Positions 9,293 through 21,900 of a stretch of DNA of 64,000 bases are shown here, piece after piece. The notes beneath the pieces are model-generated. The model was not told the origin of the DNA and searched no databases. It worked only from the letters and a program-made list of their open reading frames with translations. Origin of the DNA: Ampelocalamus luodianensis. Taxonomy: Eukaryota; Streptophyta; Magnoliopsida; Poales; Poaceae. Both the position numbers and the translations under genes were made by a program. Numbering within the stretch: the stretch's first letter is position 1; every line of letters starts with the position of its first letter. Where the stretch lies: NCBI GenBank assembly GCA_036346255.1, contig CM070625.1:39188520-39252519 (forward strand), in the 5' to 3' direction.

Positions 9293-12118
9293 TGTAATAC
9301 TCCGGAAGTGTGAGAAGTCTAGAATCGGGTTAATTAAATTTAATCGGTAGAGAATTATTTAATCGGGGAAGAGTTTATTTTCAGAATTCGTCAAATCAAG
9401 TTTAGAGAGGGGCTTTTCCGCTTGTTCTCATCCACTTGGGCCTGGGCCTTGGCCCATCTAGCCTAGTTTTGGCTGGCCAAAGGGGGGGAGGTGCCACCCT
9501 CCCCAAACCCTAGCCGCCCCCTCCCTCCCCTCCCCTTTTCCTCCTCCCTCTTGCAGCCGCCCCCTTCTCCTCTCCCTTGGCCGACTCCTCTCCTCCCCCT
9601 TGCACCTCCCCTCTCCCAAGGTGCTGTCCCCCTGCACTTCCCCTCTCCCAAGGTGTTGTCCCTTGCGCAAGAAAGAAGAAAGAGAGGGAGAAAAGAAGGA
9701 GAAGAAGGAGAAGAAGTTTTTGTGTGGGGTTTGGTTCAGCGAATTTTAGCGGTTCTACAAGGGTAACGAGATGCCTTCCCCGTTGTTTGATCCATAGTAG
9801 ATGCGAAACCGATTAGAATTGTTGGTTAATTGTTGGGCTGCAGAAGATGCAATTCTGTCCAGAACCTTGCGTGGGTATTTTCGTGTATTTAGAGGCTGAA
9901 TTTTAATATTCCATCTCCTAGAGATATCTGGGTTATGTCGTTATCTTTCAGTAGCCACGAAGATAACTCGATTCCGAGGTCTGAGTCAAAAGTTATGGTC
10001 GATTTAGTATCTGCTGCCAGAAATCTGACGAGAATAATCTGTCTGGTTATTTCCTAAAATTTGAAAGGGAATTTGGTAGAATCTGAAAGTTCACCCAACT
10101 AGGTTATTGTAGGTAATTCGATAACCTTTTCAGATTGATAAAGAACGATCAATTCGGAGTTACCTATTAAAAGTTATGGTCATTTTAGTTTTGCTGTTCG
10201 TTTGTGTAGGCAGTTTCTGTACTGAAAGTTCAGACAATGGTTAGCCTAATATTTTGGCCGAATTGGATTATCGTGTCAACTAGAGTATTGTAGATTAGTC
10301 AGTTAAGAATCTACAGAAATTGGGTTTACCTCTTTTTGACTTCCAGATCATGAGTTATGTCATTTACCGTGCTGCTGTCGGAATCAGTTTATGGCAGGAA
10401 AGCGTTGTTTTTGGTTTCAGCTTTGTAAACTTCGTTTTGAGTCGTCAAGTAAGCGATGTAGAATGCCGATTAGTAGCGCTGGGTATATTATGTCCTTATT
10501 GGTATTATTTTACTTGTTTAGGAGGTGAAGCCTCAGGTTTAGGAGTATCATCTTTGCCGCTAACGCGCGCATCGTGGAAGGCAAGTAAATGTAGCGGTTG
10601 TGCTACGGTTTAACCCGTTTTCTTACTACTTGCACTATGCATGATTGATGTAGTGTTAAATGATATGCCATGGTTACATGTTTTCTAAGTAAGAATGTGG
10701 TAGCAAGATATTAATCAATTGCTATGTTTGGATGAGTTTGGGTAGTATTATGGTAATTCGCGTAATGAGCCAAATGCGAATATGAGAATAAACTCAAGGT
10801 GGACATGTTGATAATTCATTGTGGTTATTTTCATGATGATCATGTGGTGGTCAATGTGATAGAGTTTCATCTAGATCGATTGATTTTGATCTTAGTGAAT
10901 CGGTGTGGGTTATGTGGTAATGGTCTTATGACACGTTGGTATTGTGCTTAATGAGACACATGTGGATTATGAGAAAATGTTCATGATGAGTATGTTGTTG
11001 ATCTCTATGGTTAAATTCTTGTGGTTTATGATTATCATATCATATCATTCATGACATATCATGACATTTGCATTGTGGATGTCGCCGCTTATAGCGCGCA
11101 TCGTGCACGGTACAACATCGTGCATTACCGTAGACGATGCATACCTTTACCTTGTTGGGTAAAGGTGCAGTGGAGCATAGCATACATATGCATTACATTG
11201 TGGAAAGATCATTTGCATACTTGTGCAAGATATTGAGGTGAAGTTATTTTTGCAAACAAGCGCAACTTCATAGTTGCAATGTGAAATTGACTCATGAGAG
11301 TCTCTTGTGGTATGAGTAAAGTGGATGTGGTTGTGGAATGGGGTTCATCCCTTGCGGTATGGTAGAGGTTGTGATTGTGGCATGAGATTCTTCTCTCTTG
11401 TGGTAATTGATGGCAGATTGTGGATGCGAGAAATAGTAAAGTTATGAGGTAAAACATGTTAATACCTTATTGTCATTGGTAGTGGTAGTGGTGATTAATA
11501 TGAAGCAGTTGATCAAGATTCAATTGTTAATATTTTGCTATCATTGGTAGTAAATATGGTTGAGGCTATAATTGTGATTATTATGGGAATTGGATATTGA
11601 TGCTTAATATCTTTGTAGTTTAATTAGCTTGTAAATGAATGTGGATTCACATTATGGATGTGGATATATGGATACTTTAATGATGTTGTATATTTGATTG
11701 TAGTATGAATAGCCTGTTAAACAGTTTGCTTGCTGAGATTTTATCTCACCCTTGTTGTTTCTTTCCCCCTTTCAGGTGATTCTTAAGCATTCCTGGGATG
11801 GGTAGAGCGGCACTACAATAATGCACTCAATTCATAGATTCATCTTTGTAATAAAGTTGAGAGGAAATTAGCCTAATGACTAGCTATTCGCGAGTGTTCG
11901 TCGAATTATTATTGATGAATTTGTGGACTACACTGATTAAATCTGCTAGAGGTTGTTTAATTATTGAACTTGTTACCGTTATCTTTATTCCCTTAGTTGT
12001 TTATGCTTCGCTTAGTGCTTCTTGTCTAGAGTTCTTTGCGAATTAATTTTTCTTGAAATTATTGGCTAGTTGTAAGTGGTTAAGTAGCATTCCAGGTAAT
12101 ATGGTTCTGAGGTGTTCT
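9293..12118 (+). repeat. 5' LTR of element C
   Basis: It pairs with 15412-18246. A purine run (GAGAAGAAGG type) lies at ~9670-9718 and is shorter here than in the 3' copy. Four degenerate modules of ~180 bp lie at about 9840-10400 (anchors at ~9855, 10012, 10193, 10374). The stem-loop CCTTTACC...GGTAAAGG lies near 11149-11167. The pyrimidine-rich stretch at 9490-9660 makes spurious ORFs. Confidence 0.92.
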
Positions 12119-12121
12119 GAT

Positions 12122-12133
12122 TGGTATCGAGCG
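12122..12133 (+). other. Primer binding site of element C
   Basis: TGGTATCGAGCG follows the 5' LTR by three bases. It is a near match to the tRNA-Met site. Confidence 0.75.
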
Positions 12134-14930
12134 GGCTTTAGGTGCGTGGTAATTAAAAATATTAAATTGACACCTTGGCGCACGATAGGATGGGATGGGT
12201 CAAGCATTGCATTCGTGCTTTGACATGTTATATTGATTATTCATGCGATGAGATAATCTTGTATGTTTATGTGTTGTTTCTATGGCTGCTATGAGTGAGG
12301 ATAGTCAATGATAAGAGGTAGGGTTTGCGGTGTTGCCTTGGGCATTGCCGATTTATACCCGTTCGTGGTGCGGGGATATTGATGCGATTACCTCGGGTAA
12401 CTTAGTTGCGGATGTCATGGGTAAGTTTCTTAGAAAAGTGTTATCCTCCTTGAATTGATGTTGGCGATTCTTGGCCTATTGCGATTAATGATTTTCTCTC
12501 GGGTTATTGTTTATTGCGGTTGTTGGGTGTCAATAGGCCTCCAATTGTTCTTGAGGCCAAGTATTGTTTTCGATTGATGGGTTGTTTGATTGCTCGTGAG
12601 CAGTGCTTTTAGAGAGACTGGTATTTTCCGTGTTGTTCCATCTTCCTTCTTTGGAAAACATGACTCTTGTATTTCGTTTGATATTTTGAGAGAGAATCAA
12701 AGCTTACGTGGGAAGTTCATTAACTCGTGGAAGCATTGGCTCTATGCATTTCTTACGAGTTATTTGACTTTTGAAGTTTGATTTCTCCTAGAAGGAGTGT
12801 TAAAATCCCTTTATGTTGTTTTGTTGTGTTTAAGTATTAGGTGGCAATTATGTAAATAATTGATAGATTGTGAATTATCAAGTTGAAAAGTTAGTGTGGT
12901 ACATCATTAATTTCTACTAACATCTTTAGAAGTGAAGTTGATTATTATGCTGTTGTCCTGTTGTAGTTTCTTGAAGATTTGTGGCTAAGAATTTAGCGAT
13001 ACATGTGTAGAACTCATGCATTTATTAAGGATTATGAAAAACAATAGTTTTGACTATTGTAGTTGTTTAATTTTCCCAACTTGATGGATAGATTGGATTG
13101 ATTGATCTTAAGTAATTATTCTGACCATTCGGGATGGTCAAGTAAGGAGGTGTTGGAATATTGCCTTAATAAGATTAACCTTAATTATATCCTCTCTTTA
13201 CATACTTCATGAGCATGTACAACTGTTAAAGTTATGTAACTTTTACCATGCTAAATTGTTGAAATATGTATAAAGAAATGGATGAAGGTTGATGTATTGA
13301 CTTGTGGAATCTTGTCTTATAAAGCTGGTATTATTGATGTTTAAAGTTATTTTATTTTAATATCTTAACATAAGGTGGAGTATCGAATCTATGCTCTTTA
13401 TTGTCTTTGTGATTGCAAATTAGAGATAGGATCATTAATGCTATCTTGATGAAAAATTAATAATCAATTATTGACACAATGGCTAGAGTGTAATTACTTT
13501 TGCTAAACTAGAGTTGAGCATCGATGAGATAAATGTATGGAATCTAATAAGAGATTCATACTAGCATGTTTTGTGAGGTTGTTATGTTCTAATATCATCT
13601 TGTTAAAGAGTTTGTTTTAATATGATGGCTTATGCTCTAGGTTTAACTAGATTAAGTAGTTGGAATCCTATTTGGATAATAAGAACATGATGAAGTGATT
13701 ATGGTGTTGAATGTTTTAAAAAAATAAAGGAATTGGTTAATTCCATAATACTAATTGAATTGAAGGGTGTGAGATTTACGGTTGGAATCTTTTTGTACCT
13801 TATGACTTGTGTGATAGCCGAGGTTGCTTTGAGTAAGCGACATGTTGAATGATCTTTTGGTTTTATCTGAATCTTGTGTTGTGGTCTTCAAGCATCCTTT
13901 GTTGGAAATGGCGGGATGTTGTAATCAAAGAAAATTGCTTCTTATTGAAAGGAAAAGTTGTACTAGAAGTATTTGAGTGCAGTTGATCTTATCTTGTGTT
14001 TTCCAACCTCATTGCTATTTGTTTTTCATTTGGTCTTTTAGCTCTTGTGATGATAACCATTTTACGTATGTTGGAATTTATTTCTTCTTACCTCTTCTTC
14101 TAAGAACATGGTAATTGTTGTGGGTTGCGAAGCCTTTTGTTTGCGTGATGTGACTTAATAGTGGTAGTCTAGTGATGTTTTGTGGGGCAGTGAGAGTCTA
14201 TCTACAATGGTGTAGATGATGTAATCAATTGAACTAATTGTTGAGTTGGCCAACTTGAGATAAATGAGTTGGTGTGTTGGGCAATGATTTGAAAATCCTT
14301 GGTTCAAGGAAGTTAAATTGTTAAAAGAAATGAATTGGGAAATTATTGTTATGTCAAGTAGTGAGATGCTCTCTTGATTCTTGTTTATCTTTGTGTGTTT
14401 ATGGCGAGGCCATTTGCAAAATTGAATTGTGTTTATGTTGAGCGTAGTCTTTTCCGAGTTAGGAAAAGAAATTGTTTGTTTTGATGCTGTCGAGTGTTTT
14501 TTTCACTCTTAACTTATGTGGTGTGGTTCTCCAATTGTCTACTTGACGAGTAGAAATACTTTGTGGTGAATCCTTTGATTTGGATCGTGGTCCTTTGAAG
14601 GAAAGCTGGTTGCTAGTGTGATGCTTGAGAGTTCTTTACTCTTTTGTTGCTGGGTTCTGTTTGCAAAAGATACCGTTGTGCTTCTAGTAGAATGATGTGA
14701 GTGGAATTTGTGATCAAGTTCTTTAAAAAGGGTATATTGGGTTATCCCGAGTATGTTTAATAAGAGAAAAGTGTTTTAAGAAAGAGGTTGGTTTGAGAAA
14801 GTGGTCTTAATAGTTATTGCGGAAATTTTGCCAAAATGGCGGGACTGTTGGCTACTGGGGCCGACAAAGAATTATGCGGATGTTAGTGGCGAGAATTGGA
14901 GTTGCGGTGGGAAGCCTTGTGCTCCTTGGT
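12134..14930 (+). other. Non-coding interior of element C
   Basis: About 2.8 kb of T/G-rich sequence without open frames above ~65 codons and without any recognisable retroelement domain. The 12590-12781 frame has no family resemblance. I see no tandem repeat or RNA gene in it. Confidence 0.6.
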
Positions 14931-14939
14931 GTCTCCAAC

Positions 14940-15330
14940 CAAGGGTATTGTTCGTTTGGTACCACCGAAGCTTAGCCCGCAGTACATGGTACTTTTCTAG
15001 TGGTTGCTCGGGTGGGTAGTTTGGCTTATCGTTTGGAGTTGCCAAACTCTTTGAGTGGTGTGCACAATGTTTTCCATGTGTCTATCTTTGAGAAATACTT
15101 AGGATCGAACACAAGATTGACTGGAGCAGTCCACAGTGGAGCGAGATCTCACTGTGGAGAGTCGGCAGTTCGTATCTTGGATACGTCGGAGCGGAGTCTT
15201 GAGGAATAAGACCATCAAGTATGTGAAGGTCCTTTGGGCGAATCGATCGAGAGAGAAGCTACGTGGGAGTTGGAGGATCATTTGCGAAAGAAGTACCGAG
15301 CTCTTCGTGGTGGTGAGTACTCCTAGTTTG
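14940..15330 (+). pseudogene. Integrase C-terminal/chromodomain-like remnant of element C
   Basis: The 15000-15120 frame reads VGSLAYRLELPNSLSGVHNV, FHVSIFEKYL, the integrase C-terminal motif of gypsy elements. After frame changes, REATWELEDHLRKKY appears at ~15252-15300, the end of the chromodomain-like tail. No intact product is possible. Retention next to the 3' LTR probably reflects cis sequences needed for plus-strand priming. Confidence 0.8.
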
Positions 15331-15411
15331 GGTTCTTTGTTTGCTTGTTGTTCTTTTCTTTGTGGTGCAGTAGAGTGGGATTCGAGGCGAATCCTTTTAA
15401 GGTGGGAAGAA

Positions 15412-18246
15412 TGTAATACTCGAGTGTGAGAAGTCTAGAATCGGGTTAATTAAATTTAATCGGTGAGAATTATTTAATCGGGAAGAGTTTATTTTCAGAA
15501 TTCGTCAAATCAAGTTTAGAGAGGGCTTTTCCGCTTGTTCTCATCCACTTGGGCTGGGCCTTGGCCCATCTAGCCTAGTTTTGGCTGGCCAAAGGGAGGT
15601 GCCACCCTCCCAAACCCTAGCCGCCCCCTCCCCTCCCCTTTTCCTCCTCCTCTTGCAGCCGCCCCTTCTCCTCTCCCTTGGCCGACTCCTCTCCTCCCCC
15701 TTGCACCTCCCCTCTCCCAAGGTGCTATCCCCCTGCACCTCCCCTCTCCCAAGGTGATGTCCCTTGCGCAAGAAAGAAGAAAGAGAGGGAGAAAAGAAGG
15801 AGAAGAAGGAGAAGAAGGAGAAGAAGGAGAAGAAGTTTTTGTGTGGGGTTTGGTTCAGCGAATTCTAGCGGTTCTACAAGGGTAACGAGATGCCTTCCCC
15901 GCTGTTTGATCCATAGTAGATGCGAAACCGATTAGAATTGTTGGTTAATTGTTGGGCTGCAGAAGATGCAATTCTGTCCAGAACCTTGCGTGGGTATTTC
16001 CGTGTATTTAGAGGCTGAATTTTAATATTCCATCTCCTAGAGATATGTGGGTTATGTCGTTATCTTTCAGTAGCCGCGAAGATCACTCGATTCCGAGGTC
16101 TGAGTCAAAAGTTATGGTCGATTTAGTATCTGCTGCCAGAAATCTGACGAGAATAATCTGTCTGGTTATTTCCTAAAATTTGAAAGGGAATTTGGTAGAA
16201 TCTGAAAGTTCACCCAACTAGGTTATTGTAGGTAATTCGATAACCTTTTCAGATTGATAAAGAACGATCAATTCGGAGTTACCTATTAAAAGTTATGGTC
16301 ATTTTAGTTTTGCTATTCGTTTGTGTAGGCAGTTTCTGTACTGAAAGTTCAGACATTGGTTAGCCTAATATTTTGGCCGAATTGGATTATCGTGTCAACT
16401 AGAGTATTGTAGATTAGTCAGTTAAGAATCTACAAAAATTGGGTTTACCTCTTTTTGACTTCCAGATCATGAGTTATGTCATTTACCGTGCTGCTGTCCG
16501 GAATCAGTTTATGGCAGGAAACGTTGTTTTTCGGTTTCAGCTTTGTAAACTCGTTTTGAGTCGTCAAGTAAGCGATGTAGAATGCCGATTAGTAGCGCTG
16601 GGTATATTATGTCCTTATTGGTATTATTTTACTTGTTTAGGAGGTGAAGCCTCAGGTTTAGGAGTATCATCTTTGCCGGCTAACGCGTCGCATCGTGGAA
16701 GGCAAGTAAATGTAGCGGTTGTGCTACGGTTTAACCCGTTTTTCTTACTACTTGCACTATGCATGATTGATGTAGTGTTAAATGATATGCCATGGTTACA
16801 TGTTTTCTAAGTAAGAATGTGGTAGCAAGATATTAATCAATTGCTATGTTTGGATGAGTTTGGGTAGTATTATGGTAATTCGCGTAATGAGCCAAATGCG
16901 GAATATGAGAATAAACTCAAGGTGGACATGTTGATAATTCATTGTGGTTATTTTCATGATGATCATGTGGTGGTCAATGTGATAGAGTTTCATCTAGATC
17001 GATTGATTTTGATCTTAGTGAATCGGGTGTGGGTTATGTGGTAATGGTCTTATGACACGTTGGTATTGTGCTTAATGAGACACATGTGGATTATGAGAAA
17101 ATGTTCATGATGAGTATGTTGTTGATCTCTATGGTTAAATTCTTGTGGTTTATGATTATCATATCATATCATTCATGACATATCATGACATTTGCATTGT
17201 GGATGTCGCGCTTATAGCCGCGATGCGATGCAGTACAACATCGTGCATTGCCGTAGCACGATGCATACCTTTACCTTGTTGGGTAAAGGTGCAGTGGAGC
17301 ATAGCATACATATGCATTACATTGTGGAAAGATCATTTGCATACTTGTGCAAGATATTGAGGTGAAGTTATTTTTGCAAACAAACGCAACTTCATAGTTG
17401 CAATGTGGAAATTGACTCATGAGAGTCTCTTGTGGTATGAGTAAAGTGGATGTGGTTGTGGAATGGGGTTCATCCCTTGCGGTATGGTAGAGGTTGTGAT
17501 TGTGGCATGAGATTCTTCTCTCTTGTGGTAATTGATGACAGCAGTTGTGGATGCGAGAAATAGTAAAGTTATGAGGTAAAACATGTTAATACCTTATTGT
17601 CATTGGTAGTGGTAGTGGTGATTAATATGAAGCAGTTGATCAAGATTCAATTGTTAATATTTTGCTATCATTGGTAGTAAATATGGTTGAGGCTATAATT
17701 GTGATTATTATGGGAATTGGATATTGATGCTTAATATCTTTGTAGTTTAATTAGCTTGTAAATGAATGTGGATTCACATTATGGATGTGGATATATGGAT
17801 ACTTTAATGATGTTGTATATTTGATTGTAGTATGAATAGCACATTAAGCAGTTTGCTTCTTGAGATTTTATCTCACCCTTGTTGTTTCTTTCCCCTTCAG
17901 GTGATTCTTAAGCATTCTGGGATGGGTAGAGCGGCACTACAATAATGCACTCAATTCATAGATTCATGCTGTAATAAAGTTGAGAGAAATTAGCCTAATG
18001 ACTAGCTATTGCGAGTGTTACGTCGAATTATTATTGATGAATTTGTGGACTACACAGTTAAATCTGCTAGAGGTTGTTTAATTATTGAACTTGTTACAAG
18101 TTATCTTTATTCCCTTAGTTGTTTATGCTTCCGCTTAGTGCTTCTTGTCTAGAGTTCTTGCCGAATTAATTTTGTCTTGAAATTATTGGCTAGCTGTAGA
18201 GTGGTTAAGTAGCATTCCAGGGTAATATGGTTCCTGGGGTGTTACA
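15412..18246 (+). repeat. 3' LTR of element C
   Basis: It starts after the purine-rich AAGGTGGGAAGAA and ends GTTACA. It matches the 5' LTR closely. Differences are mostly one-base indels at CG-rich points and a longer GGAGAAGAA microsatellite (15790-15836). Confidence 0.92.
15790..15836 (+). repeat. GGAGAAGAA microsatellite
   Basis: About five copies of a 9-bp purine unit. The 5' LTR of the same element has fewer copies (~9690-9716), so the array changed after insertion or during assembly. Confidence 0.8.
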
Positions 18247-18460
18247 TTGAGATCCCGTTGTTGACAGAATTAACCAGACAAATCACTCCAGAATTGACCA
18301 GACAAATCGCTCCGGAATTGACCAGACAAATCGCTCCGGAATTAACCAGACCAACCGCTCCACCAACTAACAACGGCGTTGCACCACCAACTATAGAATC
18401 AAGAAAGATCTCTCAGTCTGTCAATCCTTGTTATATCTGGACCTCGTAAGTTTCCCCGTG
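18247..18460 (-). pseudogene. 18S rRNA fragment, right half (split by element C)
   Basis: It continues the antisense 18S interrupted at 9292: GGAATTAACCAGACAAATC, ATAGAATCAAGAAAG, TCTGTCAATCCTTG, GTAAGTTTCCCCGTG. It contains four tandem 24-bp units (18267-18362). It ends at 18460, where integrase coding sequence resumes. Confidence 0.9.
18267..18362 (+). repeat. 24-bp x 4 tandem repeat inside the 18S fragment
   Basis: The four units start at 18267, 18291, 18315 and 18339. Each begins GAATTRACCAGAC and ends CGCTCC. The two middle copies are identical. Normal 18S has a single copy. Confidence 0.93.
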
Positions 18461-18900
18461 CCGACTAAAGTGACATGTTTTCTACCAGTCAGAACCAAGA
18501 TTCGTACTGGTCACTTGGCTGAGCTTTATGTCTCAAGGATCATGAGCTTGCATGATGTACCGAAGACGATCACTTCAGATCGTGGTTCTCAATCACTTCA
18601 CGATTTTGGTATAGTTTGCGAGAGGCCATGGGAACCCGTCTTTCCTTTAGCTCAGCTTATCACCCTCAAACTGATGGCCAGACGGAACGAGTTAACCAAT
18701 GTTTTGGGAGACATGCTCCATGCTTGCGCTCTCTCCTATAGTAAGAATTGGGAGAAATGCTTGCTATTTGCCGAGTTTTCATACAACAACAGCTTTCAAA
18801 CTAGTCTCGACATGCAGCATTTGAGGCTTTATACGGGAGAAGGTGTAGAACCCCGTTGAATTGGTCTGAGATCGGCGAAAGACCTTTCTTTGGCCCGGAC
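18461..18900 (+). pseudogene. Gypsy integrase core, partial (element B)
   Basis: The 18428-18859 frame reads LTKVTCFLPVRTK-like, [26 protein letters not shown] (second catalytic Asp region), LTNVLGDMLHACALSYSKNW and FAEFSYNNSFQTSLDM. The HHCC zinc domain and first catalytic Asp are missing, replaced by the 18S fragment. The usual YHPQTDGQTERVNQ segment is mutated. The frame is cut at 18900 by LTR D and resumes at 23795. Confidence 0.88.
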
Positions 18901-21900
18901 TGTAAGAACCCCGGAATATTGGAAATGTGCCGAATTAAAATTATACTGGTAGCATAATTCTTAATTAAGGAACAGTTGGGTTCCCTCATTAAAGATCATA
19001 CTAGAAGTATAATAATAACAAGTAACAAATCCAATATTCAGGCTCCCCGATATATGTCATGCAATAGTTCCCAAGATCAGTGACTATTGCACATATATCC
19101 TTTATCAACATTGGATCACACATACAAGGCATACACTTACATTAATTTACACAAACTTTTACATTTTGGTTATACAAGCTCAAGTGACCCACGGTCACAA
19201 ATAAAACGTAGTAGCGGAAACTTAAAATAAACAACAAAAACCACCAATGGCCCCATCACCCACAGGCTATTGCGTGGAGATTAGAAATAGCTTCATTCGT
19301 TAGCGTCTCCCTGATCGGCGCTAACGGGTACCTCATATAAATAACCATCCTCACCTGTAACAAGTGGTGAAAGCACCTGAGTACAGAAGGTACTCGCAAG
19401 ACTTACACAAACTACTAAAAAGAAAGTGTTTGATAGAACCTATTCAAATGATTAGAATTTGTACATGCTTAAGGTTGACAACAGGAAGGTTATAATGGCA
19501 TTAATTTTGCATAAAGCAATACATCTTAACCTACACATGCGAGATTTTAACAAAGTGATTTTATAAACTAATTTGAACTAAAAACAGTAAGTAACATAAC
19601 ATGTAATTATAAATCACAACAGTAACAAAGTGGCTATCCACCACAACAAAGATATTGCATGAATACCCTTCACGCCGAACCAAAACCCAAAACATAGGTT
19701 TAAATCAAAGTCTATACAGGTGACATCAACTCAAGTGTTGTCCATGACCGTGGACACGGCTATTCGAATAGTTTAACCCTACAGGGGTGTACATCTTTAC
19801 CCACACGACTTAGTCAGCCCGTTGCCTTCGGATGCCTCCGAATGATGACACACTTCCTTTGATATGCCGACCGGGGAAACTCAGATTTGTTATTTTTCAA
19901 CAAGTTGACACTATTGAGTTGGGCTACCTATGTGTGACTGATCCTGCTGGTGTAGGCTAGACCACCTACTAACCAACAGGGCACACATGTTACGCCGGAA
20001 CATCCGATTCAATAAAAGAAATAAAAGTTGTGCTCCGCCGCACATATAGTATTGAAATCGGAGCCTTATGAACCCAGATAACTCCAAAAGTGCTCGCCCT
20101 TAAAAATATGTGATATAGATACAAGATCAGACACATATATCCTTATCAACCTGCATCCCAACTCAATAACACCAACCCCTTACTTAACCAAACAGCACCC
20201 ATACACCGCGTGTGGAAGTACGTTGGGGCTTGAATTGAATAGTCAGAGTTCAGTCCTTAATTGATCGAGACAAGACCACCACATTTCCCAATCTCGTGCA
20301 CGAAGGCACCATCACTAGCAACCACTTGTACAGATCTCACATACGTTTTTCAGCGAAGGCTGAAGTTAAATTTAGTTTTGAAAATTTGAACAAGAAACCA
20401 AAAATTAAATTTAGTTCACAAAACAGATCCTAAGATCTGAATCAAAAGTATTTTGTTTTTCCCATGATCGACAAGATAAGCTTGTCAACCAACTAACGTT
20501 GTACTGACTGCAAAGCTAAGCACAAGCTACATGATAAAATAACAGAACAAAGATACTATCTTAAGGCATAAGTGTATGAATTTAATTCAGGGTAATCCAT
20601 AATTATTGGTATGTAGCTAACTACTCAAAGATCATAAATACTTCAGAAAATAGCATGCACAGTATCACTGTAAATTTGAAAATCTAAAGTATTGAAATCT
20701 GGGTTCAATATGGTGCAAAGAGGATGCTTGCCTTGGTAATAATACACCTCTTGTTCAGGTTCTTGTTGATCAGAAATGGACTCAATTACTTCAGAAGAAC
20801 CAGATTCTAAAAGAAACAATAAAACCCAATGAACACAAGAACTGACAGCAAGCAAAATATTGGAAAAGAATGCATGGTCAAGATCTTGATGCATACTTAT
20901 CAACATGTTTAATCTACATCTAACTCAAATAAGGATAATAACCCATATTTAATACCTAATGATACTAATTATCCAGATTAGGGTTTGACTTAAAGCTGCA
21001 GGTTCAGATTTTAGAAAAACTGAACAGGACAGATTGCAAAAGAATTGCTTATTGATCTATACATACACAAGTAAAGTACTTTGCTTAAGCTTAGAGTATT
21101 CTTAACTAATATAGTGACCTAACTCATCATTTAATATCACTAGGAGACAAGAATTAAAGACTAAGAAGCTTGTTATGCATATTGTCGACTGACTGGCAAC
21201 AACACAGCAAAGATGGAAATTGAAGTCTTAGGTCGATTTGGAAATGCACTAAGCAAAAGAAGTTTGCTGAAGCTAAAGCTAATCTTAAGAAAAGATATTA
21301 ACCTAACATCACCCTTGTTAGCATTAAACCACAAAGATTAACAGAGGAGGTTGAGCTACAACTATTGTCGGTTTAACCGACAGCATGACGAGGCATAACT
21401 ACTAGCCCTATTGCCAGATTGGGAACATGAATACAGTAGAGATATATGCTTAAGTTACAAATACTTCTTTGGTAAGCCTAGCAATTTAATTTGAACCCTA
21501 CTAATCCTAATCAACAATATGAACAGAAAAGAGCAAGGCTACAGCTGTTGTCGGTCTGCCCAACAACAGTCAACAGAGAAAGGGAGTTTGCCATTTAGCT
21601 GCATTGGAGGCATGAAAAGTAAAAGGGATTGCTGCTTATGCTACTACGGTTTAGTAGATAGTTCCCTACACTGAGAAGTTGCATACGAATAGATTTAAAA
21701 ACTCTAAACGATATGAAGGACCGAAAAGTTATAAAAAATAACTTTTCTGTTTAAAGATGATTTGAGTAATGCATGCACAAGTGAGTGCTTCAGATCAATT
21801 ATGAAGGTTCTACAGAAGCTCAAGATAGAAGAAAACAGGATCAAGGATCACTAACCAGAGCCGGAGAAGATGAAGTCACTTTTTCGGCTGAAGTAGAAAA

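Larger units (their letters stand above)
9293..18246 (+). mobile_element. Element C: LARD-like LTR retrotransposon, almost non-coding
   Basis: It runs from TGTAATACTC at 9293 to GGTGTTACA at 18246 with a perfect TSD TTGAG (9288-9292, 18247-18251). LTRs are 9293-12118 and 15412-18246 (~2.83 kb). The primer site is 12122-12133 (TGGTATCGAGCG, one change from the tRNA-Met match). The 3.3 kb interior has no gag, protease, RT or RNase H. Only the integrase C-terminal tail remains near 14940-15330. This fits the large retrotransposon derivative (LARD) class, which must use proteins in trans (family knowledge). The LTRs look very similar, so it is younger than host B. Confidence 0.9.

Noticed and set aside
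9458..9816. Proline- or glycine-rich small proteins on either strand
   Set aside because: They are low-complexity C-rich/G-rich LTR sequence, repeated in the second LTR of the same element with different frame lengths.
18267..18362. CRISPR-like repeat array
   Set aside because: The units are contiguous with no spacers and derive from 18S; this is a plant sequence.
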